Part shown: piece after piece, positions 51,219 through 62,300 of the stretch
Layout of the letters: each line of letters opens with the position of its first letter
Numbering within the stretch: the first letter of the stretch is position 1
Assembly: GCA_030068145.1 (NCBI GenBank)
Contig: JAPJBO010000617.1
Location: 1-64,000, forward strand
Length of the DNA: 64,000 nt
From: Diplonema papillatum
Taxonomy: Eukaryota > Euglenozoa > Diplonemea > Diplonemida > Diplonemidae
Direction: 5' to 3'
Position numbers and translations under genes: made by a program
Notes under the pieces: generated by a model
Databases searched by the model: none
Seen by the model: only the letters and a program-made list of their open reading frames with translations
Told to the model about the DNA's origin: nothing

Positions 51219-54200
51219 ATGAGCACGACCGCTGCGTACCACATGGCCAGCAGCAGCCAAAGCGTGCCGAGAAAGCGGCCAGCGACGGTGCCCGACTCTT
51301 CGCTGCCGTCGGGGCCCGGGGGCACGCTCTCGCGGGCGGGCAGCGTCTCGACGGAGGGCAGCCGGCGGCGCGTACTGCCGGCGGCGCGGGCGCCCGTGCA
51401 GGGCGGTGCAAGGGCCGCCGCCTTCTACCGCAGCCCGTCCGCGGAAACGGCAGCCGCTGTGTCGCCGAGCCCGCGGTACTTCACGGCGGCCGACTCCCGG
51501 CCGCTGTACGACGCCGACACGACTTTGCCGAGGATCGCGGCGGTGCGCGTGCCGCTGTCCGTCCCGCCGCCAGACCTGCCCGGCCAAAACGCGTACGAGA
51601 GCGAACGGAGCACAGTCGACTGCTCGGATTCGTTCGTCCGGAGGAGCGTCGAACTCGACGAGTGCGGCCAGGGCAACCCCGCTACCTACGAACGCTTCCC
51701 CCCGCTGCCCGCTTCGCCGCCGCCCCCCGTGCACGATTTCCACGATCCGCAGGGGCACCTGCCGCGGAGCACAGCTTTCCTTGCGTCTCAGGCTCCCGAG
51801 ATTGTGCAGCCGCCGCCGCCCGTGCACGATTTCCACGATCCGCGCGATGCAACCCCGCAGCAGGGGCCACGGAGCGCAGCTCTCCTCGCGTCTCCGGGTC
51901 TTGAGATGGCGCAGCCGCCGCCCACCATCGCAGAGCAGCTGCACGACGAGACTTCGCGGGTCATCCTCGCGCGGAACATCGTGCTCGAAGACGAGGTGGT
52001 CCGCCTGCGGCACGAGCTGACAGAGGCCCAAATCGTGCACAGCGAGCACGAAAAAGAGCTCGTCACCGAGCTAGGCACCATGCGCAGCTGCCTGCAGACC
52101 CTCGAGCACCAGCTCGCGGTCGCCGAGGGCCGCTGCACGGGGCTCATCGACGCGGCACGGAAGCAGATCGCAGAGGAGGTGACCATGGGGGGCAAGTCGG
52201 AGGCGGCGCGGCTCATGCTGCAGCTGGCCGAAGTGCACGCATCGCAGGCGCTGCTCGCCGAAAAAGAGGCCGAGGTGGAGCGCTTGAAAGCCGACAAGGA
52301 AACCCACGACGCGCTGCTGCTGAAAGCGGATTCGAAGCACCTCGCCAAGGTCGAGATGCTGGAGGCATGCCCCCTTTTTCAGTACCTACCCCCCCCCCCC
52401 CCCCCCCCGTGTTAGTGTCGCCTACCTAAAGGCACCTTTTCCCAAAAGGCGACACTAACACGGGAAGCCGTTGGTGAGGATGAGACATTCTTCATGCAAA
52501 TACAGGGAACCCTATTGAGAACCGTCTTCCCGTGTTAGTGTCGCCTCGCGTTTTCAGGCAAGAAGGCGACACTGACAAGGGCTAAACCAAAAAACGGAGG
52601 CGACACTAACACGGGGGGGTAGGTATTTACGAGTAATCTTGCGGGCTGCCCGTCGATTTGTTGGCGCAGGCTGAACAGAATAGGCGTGTTTTGATGGTTG
52701 ATCAGAATTCCTAACCTGAGAAATGAAACAGGGTAAGTACAACTGGGAAAGATAACCGAACGGCACACGCAAACAAAACGCAAATGCGCCTGTCATGTTT
52801 TAAAAGGCCAAACCAGAGACGGTTGGAAGGTTGTCGTGTTCTACCTATCGGGTGGGGATTGGGGGTGTCCCAATTTCAGTTGGCTAAAATTTTGTTTGCA
52901 ACACTCAAATCTTATCTGCTTAGGATAGCAGCTTGATTTCAGGGAAAAATCCAGAAACCCCCGTTTTCAGCGTCACATGCAGTGAGCCGACTCTAAGTGA
53001 CACGGAACCGATCTTTTCTCATTCTGAAAAGAAATTTTAAACCTGACCCCGAAAAACAACAGATGCGCGCATCAACAGCAGAAACACAAGCGACTGAGCT
53101 CGCCACAGCCCTCGGGTCGTTACAAACACTTGTACGCGAGCAGGCGGCGTTCAAGAACGAAATGCAAGACAAACTCCAAGCGAAGTGCAGAGGTATGCAC
53201 TCAATGACAGCGTTCTTGTTTTTTTTGTATAAGCACCTGCTAAGGTCCTGCTTGTAGGAAATGCTTGAGGAGACTGCCAGTTGCGATAGACAAAGGAGGT
53301 AAATGTGCTGTAGCCCACACGAAACACAGGTACATCTGGGTTCTGTGGCGGGCGTAAGCGTTCAACAAAAATTACTCAGCAACCCTGGTGTCACACCCAA
53401 AAGGCCGCTGGAAGCGTCGTGGACCGTATTCTTAGGCGCGTAAACACACCTCCCTACCCTACATCGCAGAAGTCAGCCTTTTCAGAATTCCTCGCGCTCC
53501 GAGGGGTCAACCGTGTGGCCGTTGTTGCTGCGGTTTAACGCGCTCGTCAAGCGTATCCTACGTTTTGCAGGACCTCCCACTAGACCGTCTTTTCGGTTGT
53601 TGGTTGCGGGGCAGAAGAGAACACGATACCAAACCCAATGGATCTGTAACGGCAATACTCCTCACTGAATACTTACCTAAATTTACATTGTTCTGTCGGC
53701 CAGAGGCTTTTAGCCTAGGAGACCTATTGCGGTTCACGGTACGGCCCGATGCAAGAGAGTGATCTCCCCTGTTTTTTTCCATGCACATCCATAAGGCACC
53801 CTACTACACGAAGAAAAGTGCAGCTTTCCAGGATGGTGAACCCTGTCCCCGCGTGAAGCGGGGACAGGGTCGACGCTTCAAGGGTCGACCCTTCCTTCAA
53901 AAAGAGACGACTGCATCATCCGGGGCCACATGGCCAACAGGATCGTCACTGCGTCATTTGCCAAACTTGCGCACTCTCGCCATCTCACCAGTGCAGGCCA
54001 AGAACGCAACCGAAGTGCGGCCATGTCATTCGCACTCTCGTTGCAGTTTCCCCTTGTGGCCTTATTTTGAGTGGATACAAGGAATCTTGGCAAAGTGTTC
54101 ATTACAGTTAAACAAGGGAGTAAACAACGCGACCACGCAGAAGTCAGCGAGAGGGACCGAATGCTCAGCAGTCTGCAAAGGCGGCTGGCAAGGGCGGACA

Positions 54201-55266
54201 CCACCATCGAGCGTTTGCAGCAACAGGCGCGTGAGGAAAATCGCGCCCTGGCACTCGAACTCGGCCGCGAGCCGAAGGTGAAGGTAGAAGAGCAAAGCGC
54301 CAAGATTGAGCGGCTCCTCGGCGATGCTCTCGACAAAGACAACAGCATCAAGGACTTGAAGGTAACTTTTTTTTTTTTTTAGCCACATGCATTGTGTGAG
54401 GAAACTGAACCGCCCAAGTAGGATCATGATCATTTGCCTGCCACCTGAACTCACGTCCAGGATTTGGGCTCAGGGTAGTGCGGTCAACGAAAACTCTAGT
54501 TTCCCTTTCTTCTACTCTCGCGGTGTACGGTTTCGGACTCCCCTCATCCCTCCAGCACGTGGGTTCCAAGCGAACTGTCATCGCAAAATGTGTTGAACGC
54601 AAGTAAAACCGTGCCATAAAAAGCTTTCGTAATGCGAATTGCCAAGTTTCGCACGTTCTGCAGGTAGCACACTCGCAAAGCACAGGAGTCGCTCTGATAA
54701 CTATTCGTGAGACTATGCCCTCGAGAGGCGGATCATTTCTTTGTCCTATCAATCTTGCAATGTTTTTTGCAGGCTAAAAAGACGCAGGCAGCATGTTTTG
54801 GTGGTTGATCAATTCCGAACCTGAAAACGACACGTGTACATGAATATGATCAACCGGCACGCAACACAAAACGAAGCGCCCGTCCTTTTTTGTGATTACG
54901 GCGAATGGCACGAAAACTAATACGCACACGGCTTTACCTCAGTTCTCTTCGAGCCTGTGAGGGCGGCGAGTATTTTGCATACCAAATTTCCTTCTCCAGG
55001 CGCAGCTTCGCAAGCTGGAACAGACGGCCACCGGGAAGGAAAACACTGCGATCAACTTGCGAGACGACTTGGACAACGCGTTGAACAAGATGGCGCTGAA
55101 GGACACCGTGCACGAACGTGAGAACGCGACACTCAAGCAGCAACTCGCCGCACTGCGCGAGGAGCTAGACGTCAGCCGTGAGGGGGCCCGCAGCCCCGTG
55201 CGCCCCAAGTCGCCGGAGCTGCGGAAAGAGAAGCCGAAGCGGCACTCGCTGTCGCTGAAACCGTGA
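51219..55266 (+). CDS. Coiled-coil protein, four exons, full length
   Basis: The model is 51219-52364, 53063-53192, 54141-54361 and 55000-55266, giving 587 residues. Phases agree at every junction: 0, then 1 (AGA G/AA GTC), then 0. Donors are GAG/GCATGC, GAG/GTATGC and AAG/GTAACT; the first is a GC-AG intron. Residues 1-160 are Ser/Arg/Ala-rich. Residues 165-245 are Pro-rich with PPPPVHDFHDP twice. From about 250 to the third exon's end heptad-like segments dominate (LEDEVVRLRHELTEAQ, SLQRRLARADTTIERLQQQ), and the fourth exon ends KPKRHSLSLKP with a basic, Ser-Pro tail. No motor or enzymatic domain is visible, so a structural, cytoskeletal or centrosomal role is only an inference. Its upstream region holds the array of copied gene starts. 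Confidence 0.82.
52383..52625. mobile_element. 243-bp palindromic MITE-like element inside intron 1
   Basis: The ends are TACCTACC plus a C run (20 bases) and a G run (7 bases) plus GGTAGGTA. The motif GTGTTAGTGTCGCC follows the C run at 52409 and occurs inverse at 52448, direct at 52532, inverse with changes at 52565, and inverse at 52599 next to the G run. It begins 18 bp after the GC donor. No target duplication was seen. Confidence 0.85.
52634..52790 (+). repeat. Dispersed repeat family G, copy 2, in intron 1
   Basis: It shares GTGTTTTGATGGTTGATCAG and neighbouring blocks with 33552-33700 and 54750-54885. It starts 9 bp after the MITE-like element. Confidence 0.85.
53266..53415 (+). repeat. 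Dispersed repeat family C, copy 3, in intron 2
   Basis: It contains GTAAATGTGCTGTAGCCCAC (53299) and ends its intron-like core at ACTCAG (53379). Similarity to the 33 kb copy goes on to GCCGCTGGAA. Confidence 0.82.
53840..53870. repeat. Perfect 13-bp-arm hairpin in intron 2
   Basis: ACCCTGTCCCCGC (53840-53852) pairs with GCGGGGACAGGGT (53858-53870) across a GTGAA loop. A second GGTCGAC/GTCGACC pair follows it. Confidence 0.92.
54366..54480 (+). repeat. Dispersed repeat family H, copy 1, at the start of intron 3
   Basis: A T run and AGCCACATGCATTGTGTGAG begin 4-20 bases after the donor. The same block starts at 60642 in the other coiled-coil gene, again just after a donor. Confidence 0.88.
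54750..54885 (+). repeat. Dispersed repeat family G, copy 3, in intron 3
   Basis: It aligns with the copies at 33552 and 52634 (CAGGCTAAAAAGACG, GTTTTGGTGGTTGATCA), with a small internal deletion. Confidence 0.85.
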
Positions 55267-55368
55267 GGGAGGCTCCCGGCGTCTCCGGCGCTGCCTCTGC
55301 AACCAATCGTTGCGCACCCTTTCGATGTGCTAACTGGGGCATTCCAATGACAAGGCGGGCCTCCAGGT

Positions 55369-55620
55369 GTGCGGGCCCGTTCAAGACTTGCCCTGACGGC
55401 CAAATGCGCGTGCGCCAAAGTTAAGGACCAAGCCAGGGAGGTGCTGATGGAAGGCAACCACGTGGGGGTAGCGGTGCCGGGAGGTGCGGAAGCGGCAGTA
55501 CAAGTGATACGGGAGTACGCTCGCCCGATGAGCAGGGCGAAGGGGAAGGCCATGCTGAAGGTGGATTTGTGGAACGCCTTCAACTGCGTGTACAGGGAGC
55601 TGGCACTCCTGACACTTAGC
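55369..55620 (+). pseudogene. LINE-type reverse transcriptase fragment
   Basis: The frame reads VGVAVPGGAEAAVQVIRE, then KGKAMLKVDLWNAFNCVYRE. The G-V-PGGAEAAVH-like block followed by a K-x-D-x-x-NAFN palm strand is characteristic of non-LTR reverse transcriptases. Neither the YxDD motif nor an endonuclease lies nearby, and similarity ends by about 55620. It begins about 100 bp after the coiled-coil stop. Confidence 0.75.
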
Positions 55621-56873
55621 CGCTGCAGTATGCGATGTACACTGATTTCTCAGCGTCGTGAGAGCCGCATTGACTGCGATCTGCTTGCGGCCTGTTCCCG
55701 ACTGCTGATGCCGTTTGCACTCTAAGTATTCCAACCAGCCGCGCGCAACAGTCAAAGAAATTTTCGGGTGCGCACTTACCTCCAAAATGTTGGGGTGTTG
55801 CACGGGCCCGGTACTGACCGACGAGAACATTACACATCCAGCGGAAGATCGAAGTGGGGAGGGTGTCCGGGCCAAAAACAAGATTGGGCGCAGGGGCGAT
55901 TTCCAGCGACCTCTTGCCCTGAGAAAAACAGACGCACCCATCTAGACCCTCTCCACGAACACTTCCGGACTCTCTCGGCGAGGGTCGAACCAGTCAACAA
56001 GAATCACACACGGCGTGGGGGAGATCTAAAGAGATCTTGCATCACCTGCAGGTGTGTAGGGGCCATGAACCTCCTACAAAGATGTATTCAGCTTCGGACC
56101 GTGGTGTCCAATCGCGCGACGCGTAAAGTTCAAAACAGTGGGTTTGCGGAAATGGGCAAAATGAAGTCCAATGCATGCAAACCCAGCATCTGCAGGGAAA
56201 GGGGGATCAGACCGGTCTTGAGGTGGGCAGCAGATTCCCGCTTGGATAGAACCTTTCTGAGGGCGAGGGTCGTCTGCTGGGGGTCAACTCTATCTCCCGG
56301 CACGCCCTCTGATGCCACTCTTGAACCCAGAACGTGCTAGAGACTCACCCACTTATTCTTCCTCTGTTCGCCACCACATGTTTATTCCATTCAGTCGACC
56401 GCTCGCCGGTTCGCTTTGTACGTTGTACTGTACGCCCTGCACTCCACCCGTTCTTCTCGTCATCCTACCAAATCAGCTTGTGATACGAACCGGTCGCTTG
56501 CCGCTCACGGATGACGAGGCTAGCCGTCAAAGGTCGGCAGACAAACTCGCACCCAGAAACAAATCCAGACGTAGTGCCAACTTCGCGCTTATTTGCTCAT
56601 TTCGAAGCGGGATCTCTAACCCTGAGACCAGGCCTCCGGTGAAATGACTTACGCCTGCCGCAGAGTGGGTGAAATGAAGAGCTAGAATTCGGTAATCCCT
56701 GTTTACTAGACTTACGGTTATACGAAGCTAGTGCACAAGGGTTGCATGATCTCGCACCTATATTCCGATACCAAATAGATGCCATACTTTAACCCTCACT
56801 CTTTCTTCTACGGTCTCTCTTGAGTCTGCAAATATCGAACCTGATGCAAGGAGGATCCGTAAGGAGGGGAGGT
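55621..56873. other. Spacer before the PIG-L gene
   Basis: No gene was recognised. Open frames on the plus strand from about 55768 to 56647 are short and lack family features. The final 100 bp are presumably the PIG-L promoter and 5' UTR. Confidence 0.5.
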
Positions 56874-57623
56874 ATGCATGAAGCACTTCTGTACGCATCC
56901 GCCGTGTTCGTTGTCGTAGTTGCGGCTGTGGCGCGGGGGCTGCTCGCGAAGGGGTGGCCGTACGAAGTGCAGCCCGCGACGGTGCTGCTGGTCATCATCG
57001 CGCACCCGGACGATGAAGCGATGTTCATGACGCCTGTCTTGCTGCGGGCGGCGGCCGCCGGGTACCGGCTGTACTTCCTCTGCCTGAGCACGGGCAACGC
57101 CGACGGCAAAGGCGACACCCGAACGGCGGAACTGCTTGAAAGCGCGAAGTATTTCGGCGCAGACGCTGCGGACGTGAAGGTGCTCGACGACGCGCTGCTG
57201 CAGGACGGCATGCGCAACGAGTGGCCGACCGACCGCATTTCTTCGATAGTCGGCAGCTTCTGCGACATGCACGATCGCTTGGACGTGCTGACGTTTGATG
57301 ACTACGGAGTGTCCGGCCATCCGAACCACATCGCGGTCCACCTGGGCGTCGTTGCCGCGCACAAGGCGCGCCGTGCGTCCGGCAAAAGCAGCCGGTTGTA
57401 CCTCGTGCAATCTCTTCCCTTGTGGAAGAAGTACTCGGGCGCCGTCTCCTCGCTGCTGCCGTGCGCTTCGGCCGGGGGCCGGCGGTGCTTCACCGCGCGA
57501 ACCGCGGATCCGTCGGCGTGCGCGCGCGCCATGCTGTGCCACTGGTCGCAAATGGTGTGGTACCGATGGCTCTTCGTCTTCTTCTCCCGGTACAGCTTCG
57601 CGGTCGACGTCGAGGTCTTCTGA
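56874..57623 (+). CDS. PIG-L/GPI12-type N-acetylglucosaminyl-phosphatidylinositol de-N-acetylase
   Basis: This zinc enzyme removes the acetyl group from GlcNAc-PI on the cytosolic face of the ER, the second step of GPI-anchor synthesis. ATG 56874 gives 249 residues, close to the roughly 250 usual for the family; another in-frame ATG lies at 56844. Residues 3-25 (LLYASAVFVVVVAAVARGLL) are a membrane anchor. The motif AHPDDEAMF supplies a metal His, the Asp-Asp pair and a Glu. STGNADGKGDTR and the FDDYGVSGHPNH motif with HxxH follow, and the C-terminus has SQMVWYRWLFVFFSRYSF, as in PIG-L. There are no introns. All key residues seem present, so it should be active. Two truncated copies of its 3' part follow. 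Confidence 0.92.
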   Translation: MHEALLYASAVFVVVVAAVARGLLAKGWPYEVQPATVLLVIIAHPDDEAMFMTPVLLRAAAAGYRLYFLCLSTGNADGKGDTRTAELLESAKYFGADAADVKVLDDALLQDGMRNEWPTDRISSIVGSFCDMHDRLDVLTFDDYGVSGHPNHIAVHLGVVAAHKARRASGKSSRLYLVQSLPLWKKYSGAVSSLLPCASAGGRRCFTARTADPSACARAMLCHWSQMVWYRWLFVFFSRYSFAVDVEVF

Positions 57624-57689
57624 TTCGCCCGGCCCCAATCTCCCGCAGCCTCACCAACCCCACATGGCGCCTTGAAACCATTCTGAACG

Positions 57690-58140
57690 ATGCGTGCACG
57701 ATCGCTTGGACGTGCTGACGTTTGATGACTACGGAGTGTCCGGCCATCCGAACCACATCGCGGTCCACCTGGGCGTCGTTGCCGCGCACAAGTCCGGCAA
57801 AAGCGGCCGGTTGTGCCCCGTGCAGTCTGTCCCCTTGTGGAAGAAGTACGGGCGCCGTCTCCGCTGCTGCCGTGCGCTTCGGCCGGGGGCCGGCGGTGCT
57901 TCACCGCCCGCACCGCGGATCCGTCGGCGTGTGCGCGCGCGCCTTGCTGTGTCACTGGTCGCAAATGGTGTGGTACCGATGGCTCTTCGTCTTCTTCTCC
58001 CGGTACAGCTTCGCGGTCGACGTCGAGGTCTTCTGATTCCGCCCGGCTCCAAGTCTGGTTCTCCCGCAGCCTGATCAAGTCCACATGGCGCCTTGAAACC
58101 ATTCTGGAATTCCCGAGCTCTAGATCGGTGCAGGGCTGAA
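57690..58140 (+). pseudogene. Broken tandem copy 1 of the PIG-L 3' part
   Basis: It restarts at the ATGCACGATCGCTTGGACG codons (MHDRLDVLTFDDYGVSGHPNH) and goes on past the stop into the parent's downstream sequence. A 12-base loss after GCGCACAAG and a small deletion near TACGGGCGCC shift the frame, so residues after KKYGRR are wrong. The AHPDDE part is absent and it cannot be active. Confidence 0.92.
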
Positions 58141-58404
58141 AAACGGCCCGAAAATGTCTCGCCAGAGAGCCAGAACACCAGCAGGTAAAGCTGGTGTTTA
58201 AAAAAGCGGGTGTCGCGTCCGCTTCCCGGGTGTTGATCCTTGTCGGGACTGATGAAATGGGACGTTCGGGTTCTGCGCGATGCTGAAGGCTGTCGTGGCG
58301 GTGGACGGGATGGAGCGTGCCGCCCGTCGACGGCGTGTGCAATCGCGCACGGTTTTTGCCGATTCCGACCGGACATCCCAACTACTCGGTGGAGCCTCAG
58401 AAAG

Positions 58405-58600
58405 CTGGAGTCGACGTCGAGGTCTTCTGATTCCGCCCGGCTCCAAGTCTGGTTCTCCCGCAGCCTGACCAAGTCCACATGGCGCCTTGAAACCGTTCTG
58501 GAATTCCCGAGCTCTAGATCGGTGCAGGGCTGAAAAACGGCCCGAAAATGTCTCGCCAAAGAGCCAGAACACCAGCAGGACCCCAGATGGACCCCGTATC
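58405..58600 (+). pseudogene. Tandem copy 2 of the PIG-L gene end and 3' flank
   Basis: It contains only the last codons (GTCGACGTCGAGGTCTTCTGA) plus the 3' flank CCGCAGCCTGACCAAGTCCA and CTCTAGATCGGTGCAGGGCT that also follows copy 1 near 58060-58160. A still shorter end (GAAGTCTTCTGATAG) lies at 58669. Confidence 0.88.
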
Positions 58601-58699
58601 GCAATAACGGGGGTTTCATTCGAAACCGAAAACTGCATACCAACCTTGTCTTCGTCCGTGGCGGCCGTTGAAGTCTTCTGATAGATGCTGCAGCCATCA

Positions 58700-59330
58700 C
58701 CCCGTCTTCCCTCGCCCTCTCCTAGCCGGTACCGTGCAGGCTACCGCAGCCGAGCTCGAGCCTTTATAGAGCCTTCTTCGAGATTTTGCCCTGATTCTGG
58801 AGTTCTGCCCAAGGACCCTACCGTGGCTTCTAGAGTCCGGGGATAGCGTGGAGGAGACTTTAGACGAACAGCTGCACAATTGACACTCTCGTGCACCAAC
58901 CCCTACCCCAACTCACAAGTATTCGAACAAACACGTTTTCCCGAAAGCCACCGGGTAACCTGGTGATTCACTGGAGCTTAGGGACAGCAGATTCTTATCT
59001 CAGCGGGCCAAATGCCCACTGCTTTCGCAGAATTGTTGCTAGGCTGACATGTCCACGACGATCCTACCAGCAAGTCTCTTGCGACAAAACAGCAACAGAA
59101 AGCATACTTGTCATCGCTAAAAAGGATTGCTGACAGCGATTCAACACGAAGCACAGGCCAAGTCGCGCAAACAAAATCTTGAGACCAACACACACACATT
59201 GGACAGTATACTCCACCTCAGATATTACCCATGATTGAATTACAACACACCCACGCATACGATACTGGGTTATATTCCGACCCATGATTGAGTTCCACAT
59301 ACAACGGTAGGAAGGGGAAGGGGAGGAGCG
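58700..59330. other. Spacer and 5' region of the second coiled-coil gene
   Basis: No gene was recognised. ACCCATGATTGA occurs twice (59228 and 59280), shortly before the ATG. Confidence 0.5.
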
Positions 59331-62300
59331 ATGGTCTCGCCAGTGAACGAGCGCGTGCCGATGGCGGCGCGCGGATGCAGCGCGCTGCCGTCCCCGCAGT
59401 GCCGGAAGGTGTCGCCGGAGCGGGGGGCGAGCACACGGTCTGCCACGACGATGTCACCCACGAGGATCGAGCAGCCGCGCTCCTACGCAAGGAGCATCAG
59501 CGTCGGGCAGCCCCACTCTTCAGAGTGCGCCGTGTGGCAGCTGGAGCAGGCGAAGCACGCGCTGATCACGGAGCGGGGCATCGTCGACGCGAAGCAGCGC
59601 GAGTTCACTGCCTTCATCGAGCACCTGCAGCGCGAAATCGCCGGCGAAACCGAAAAACGCAGGATGGCAGAGGACACCGCCGAGCAAGCCCACGTCTCGG
59701 CCGCGGAGCTCGCGGCCGGCCGCGCCGAACTGCTTCGCAGCGTCTCGCAAAAAGACTCCCGCATAGCCGAGATGGTCACGATCCTGCAAGCCATCGACAC
59801 CGACCGTCTCGACCAGCAGCGCGCGAACGCCGAACTCAGCGACCGCATCATCCGAGAAGCTGGCGACACCGAACGCGTGGTCCGCTCCCTCCAAACCGAG
59901 CTCGAAGCCACCTGCAACACCGCTGAAGCCCTGCAGCACACCATCGACACCCTTCGCCCCCAGCTCGAAGCGGCGGAGGCGAAGTGCAACGCAGCCGCCG
60001 TCGAAGTCGAGCGGCTAACCCGCGAGAACCACGAGCTCTCGGACCGCGTGGGCGGCATCGGCACCGAGCTGGCCGAAATGCGCTTGTGCGCGACGGAGAC
60101 GGCGTCGCGGGCGGCCGTGGCCGAGGCCGCGCTGGAGGAAGCCGGCAGGGCCGCGGAGGAAAGCGAGGGCGAGCGGACGGGGCTCAGCTCGCGCTGCGTC
60201 GAACTCGCGCGGAAGTGCGAGGAGCTGGCGGTTGCGCTGACGGCGTCGTCCGAGAGCGAGAAGGCGACACTGGCGGTGCTGGCGGACATGCAGGCGCAGA
60301 GCTCGTCTGACGAGCACCGGGTGGCCCTGGCCGAGCACGAGGCGCGCGCGTGGAAGGCGAAGTGCGAAGCCGCCGTCGACGAGTCGGTGGTGGAGCAGGT
60401 CCAGCGGGAGCGAGACGCGCTGCGCGCCGAGCGCGACCACCTCCGCCGCGAGGCCGCCCACCGGGAAGACGACCTGGCAGCCGCGGCGGCGGCGGCGGCC
60501 GGCAAGTTCGACGCGCTCGCGCGGTGTGAAGAGCGCCTTGCCGCAGAGAAGCGCGAGCTGGCGCAGGCCGTCGACCTGTGCCAGACGCTGGCTGATCAAG
60601 TGTCGTCCCTGCAGGTCGTCGCTTTTCTGCTTCTTTCTTTTTTGTTTTTAGCCACATGCAATGTGTGAGGAAGCTGCACCGCCCAAGGAGGACCTTCTGA
60701 TCGTTAGCATTTTCCAATATGCCACCTGAAACCACGTCCAGGATTAGGGTTCAGGGTAGTGAATGAAAACAACATTTCCAACAGCATGGCATGTTGGAAA
60801 TGAGAAGCTCGTCATCGCAAACAGTAGCGTTTCCACTTGCGTCCTGATTCGAGCTTTACGTAAACCCGATCAGTCACTGCATTCAACGAAAACGACGCCC
60901 CTTTCCCTCGGCATTCGTTTTGTAGCAGCCGCGATTGTGCCAGTGACGAGCTCTTTTTTAGTTTCGATCTTTTTCGCCGTCCTTGTCGTAAACCGGCCTG
61001 GACGGATCTGACAGGTGAGCGGCTTCACGTGTTCGGCGGTACTGCAGAACGGATCCACGGATCAAGTGGCTACCAATTCCCAACCAAAGCATCAACGCGT
61101 CGCAAACCCCCCTCCCCCCGGAAGCAGTGCCCCGTGGCGGTTGGTTACGAGCCACAACCCAAACCAGAACCCCCTTCTTTTAATCTGACGAAGGAAGGAT
61201 GCGACATACATTGGAACCAGAAAGTTGTGATAGCACCGGAACAGGACCGAAAGTCCCCGTCCAAAGGACCCACTGAAGAGCTCTAACTTTGGATTGGTAT
61301 GCGTTCAAGAGCGAAACCAGAGACAAAGAACGAGGTGCACACAACACCGCGGTGAAAAAAAGAATAAAGAGGAATAGTCCCTCAAGGTTCCAGACCCTAC
61401 CTGCAGAGTCATACACTCCCTGCGACCCTTTTTCCCTTTCCCCTAGCATCAACCTTGCATGAGAGGCAGTGCTCTCGCTCGAGCAAAAGTTGCCGGAGCT
61501 CACTGTGTACCTCACCAGCATCACGGAAACACGATACCCTCGCAGGCCGCTGCCCACGAAGCTGATGCCTTACGCTTCGAGCTCTCCCGCGCCGCCAGCG
61601 AAGGTGCGGGGATGGCGCGTGTCGCGCTGCTGTAAGAACAGCTGTTCAAGGCAGGGTACGGCGGGCGCCCCGCCTGCATCCGGCCTGGACGAGTGCGAGC
61701 ACAGTGTGTACCGGTGAAAGCCTGCTACACGTACTGCAGAACCACGGGTAACCCCGGATCAAGTGGCTACCAATTCCCGAACCAAAGCATCAACGCGTGG
61801 CGTACCTTGGTGCTTGGCGCCAATCCCACTGCCCCAGTTGGCATCGCCTCATAATAAGGGCCGTGTCGTTTATGGTGTACGTTTTGGTGAAAACTCATCG
61901 AATAACGAGCATAGATCCCCCATGTGTGCCCCCCGTGTATTATTACTATCAGTATCACAACCTGCGCACCTCTTCCCAGCATCACGGAAACACGATACCC
62001 TCACAGGCCGCTGCCCACGAAGCTGACGCCTTACGCTTCGAGCTCTCCCGCGCCGCCAGCGAAGGTGCGGGGATGGCGCAGCGTGTCGCTGTGCTGGAAG
62101 AAGAGCTGTTCAAGGCAGGGTACGGAGGGGGGAGCCCGCCCGCTGCGCTGGCGCACGAGCTCGAGCTGCGGGCGGCGGACGCGGACGCGGCGCGCGCCGC
62201 CGCTGAGCAGGAGCTGGCCGCGGTGCGGGCCTCGGCGCAGTCCGACCGCGCGCTGCTGCTGATGCTGAAGGCCGACCTCGACAGCGGCGCCTTCGCGGCC

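Larger units (their letters stand above)
48080..51480 (+). repeat. 1765-bp tandem duplication made of four 5'-gene units each
   Basis: Positions from about 48080 recur at +1765 almost base for base; one difference is CTCATAAAAC/CTCGTAAAAC. Each block contains units A, B, C and D. The second D is the true gene start. Divergence of D and D' begins near TCGCCGGGCC/TCGCCGAGCC (49698/51463). Confidence 0.95.

Noticed and set aside
57302-58700. Long minus-strand frames opposite the PIG-L copies
   Set aside because: They are antisense of GC-rich coding DNA; the plus strand has all PIG-L motifs in order.
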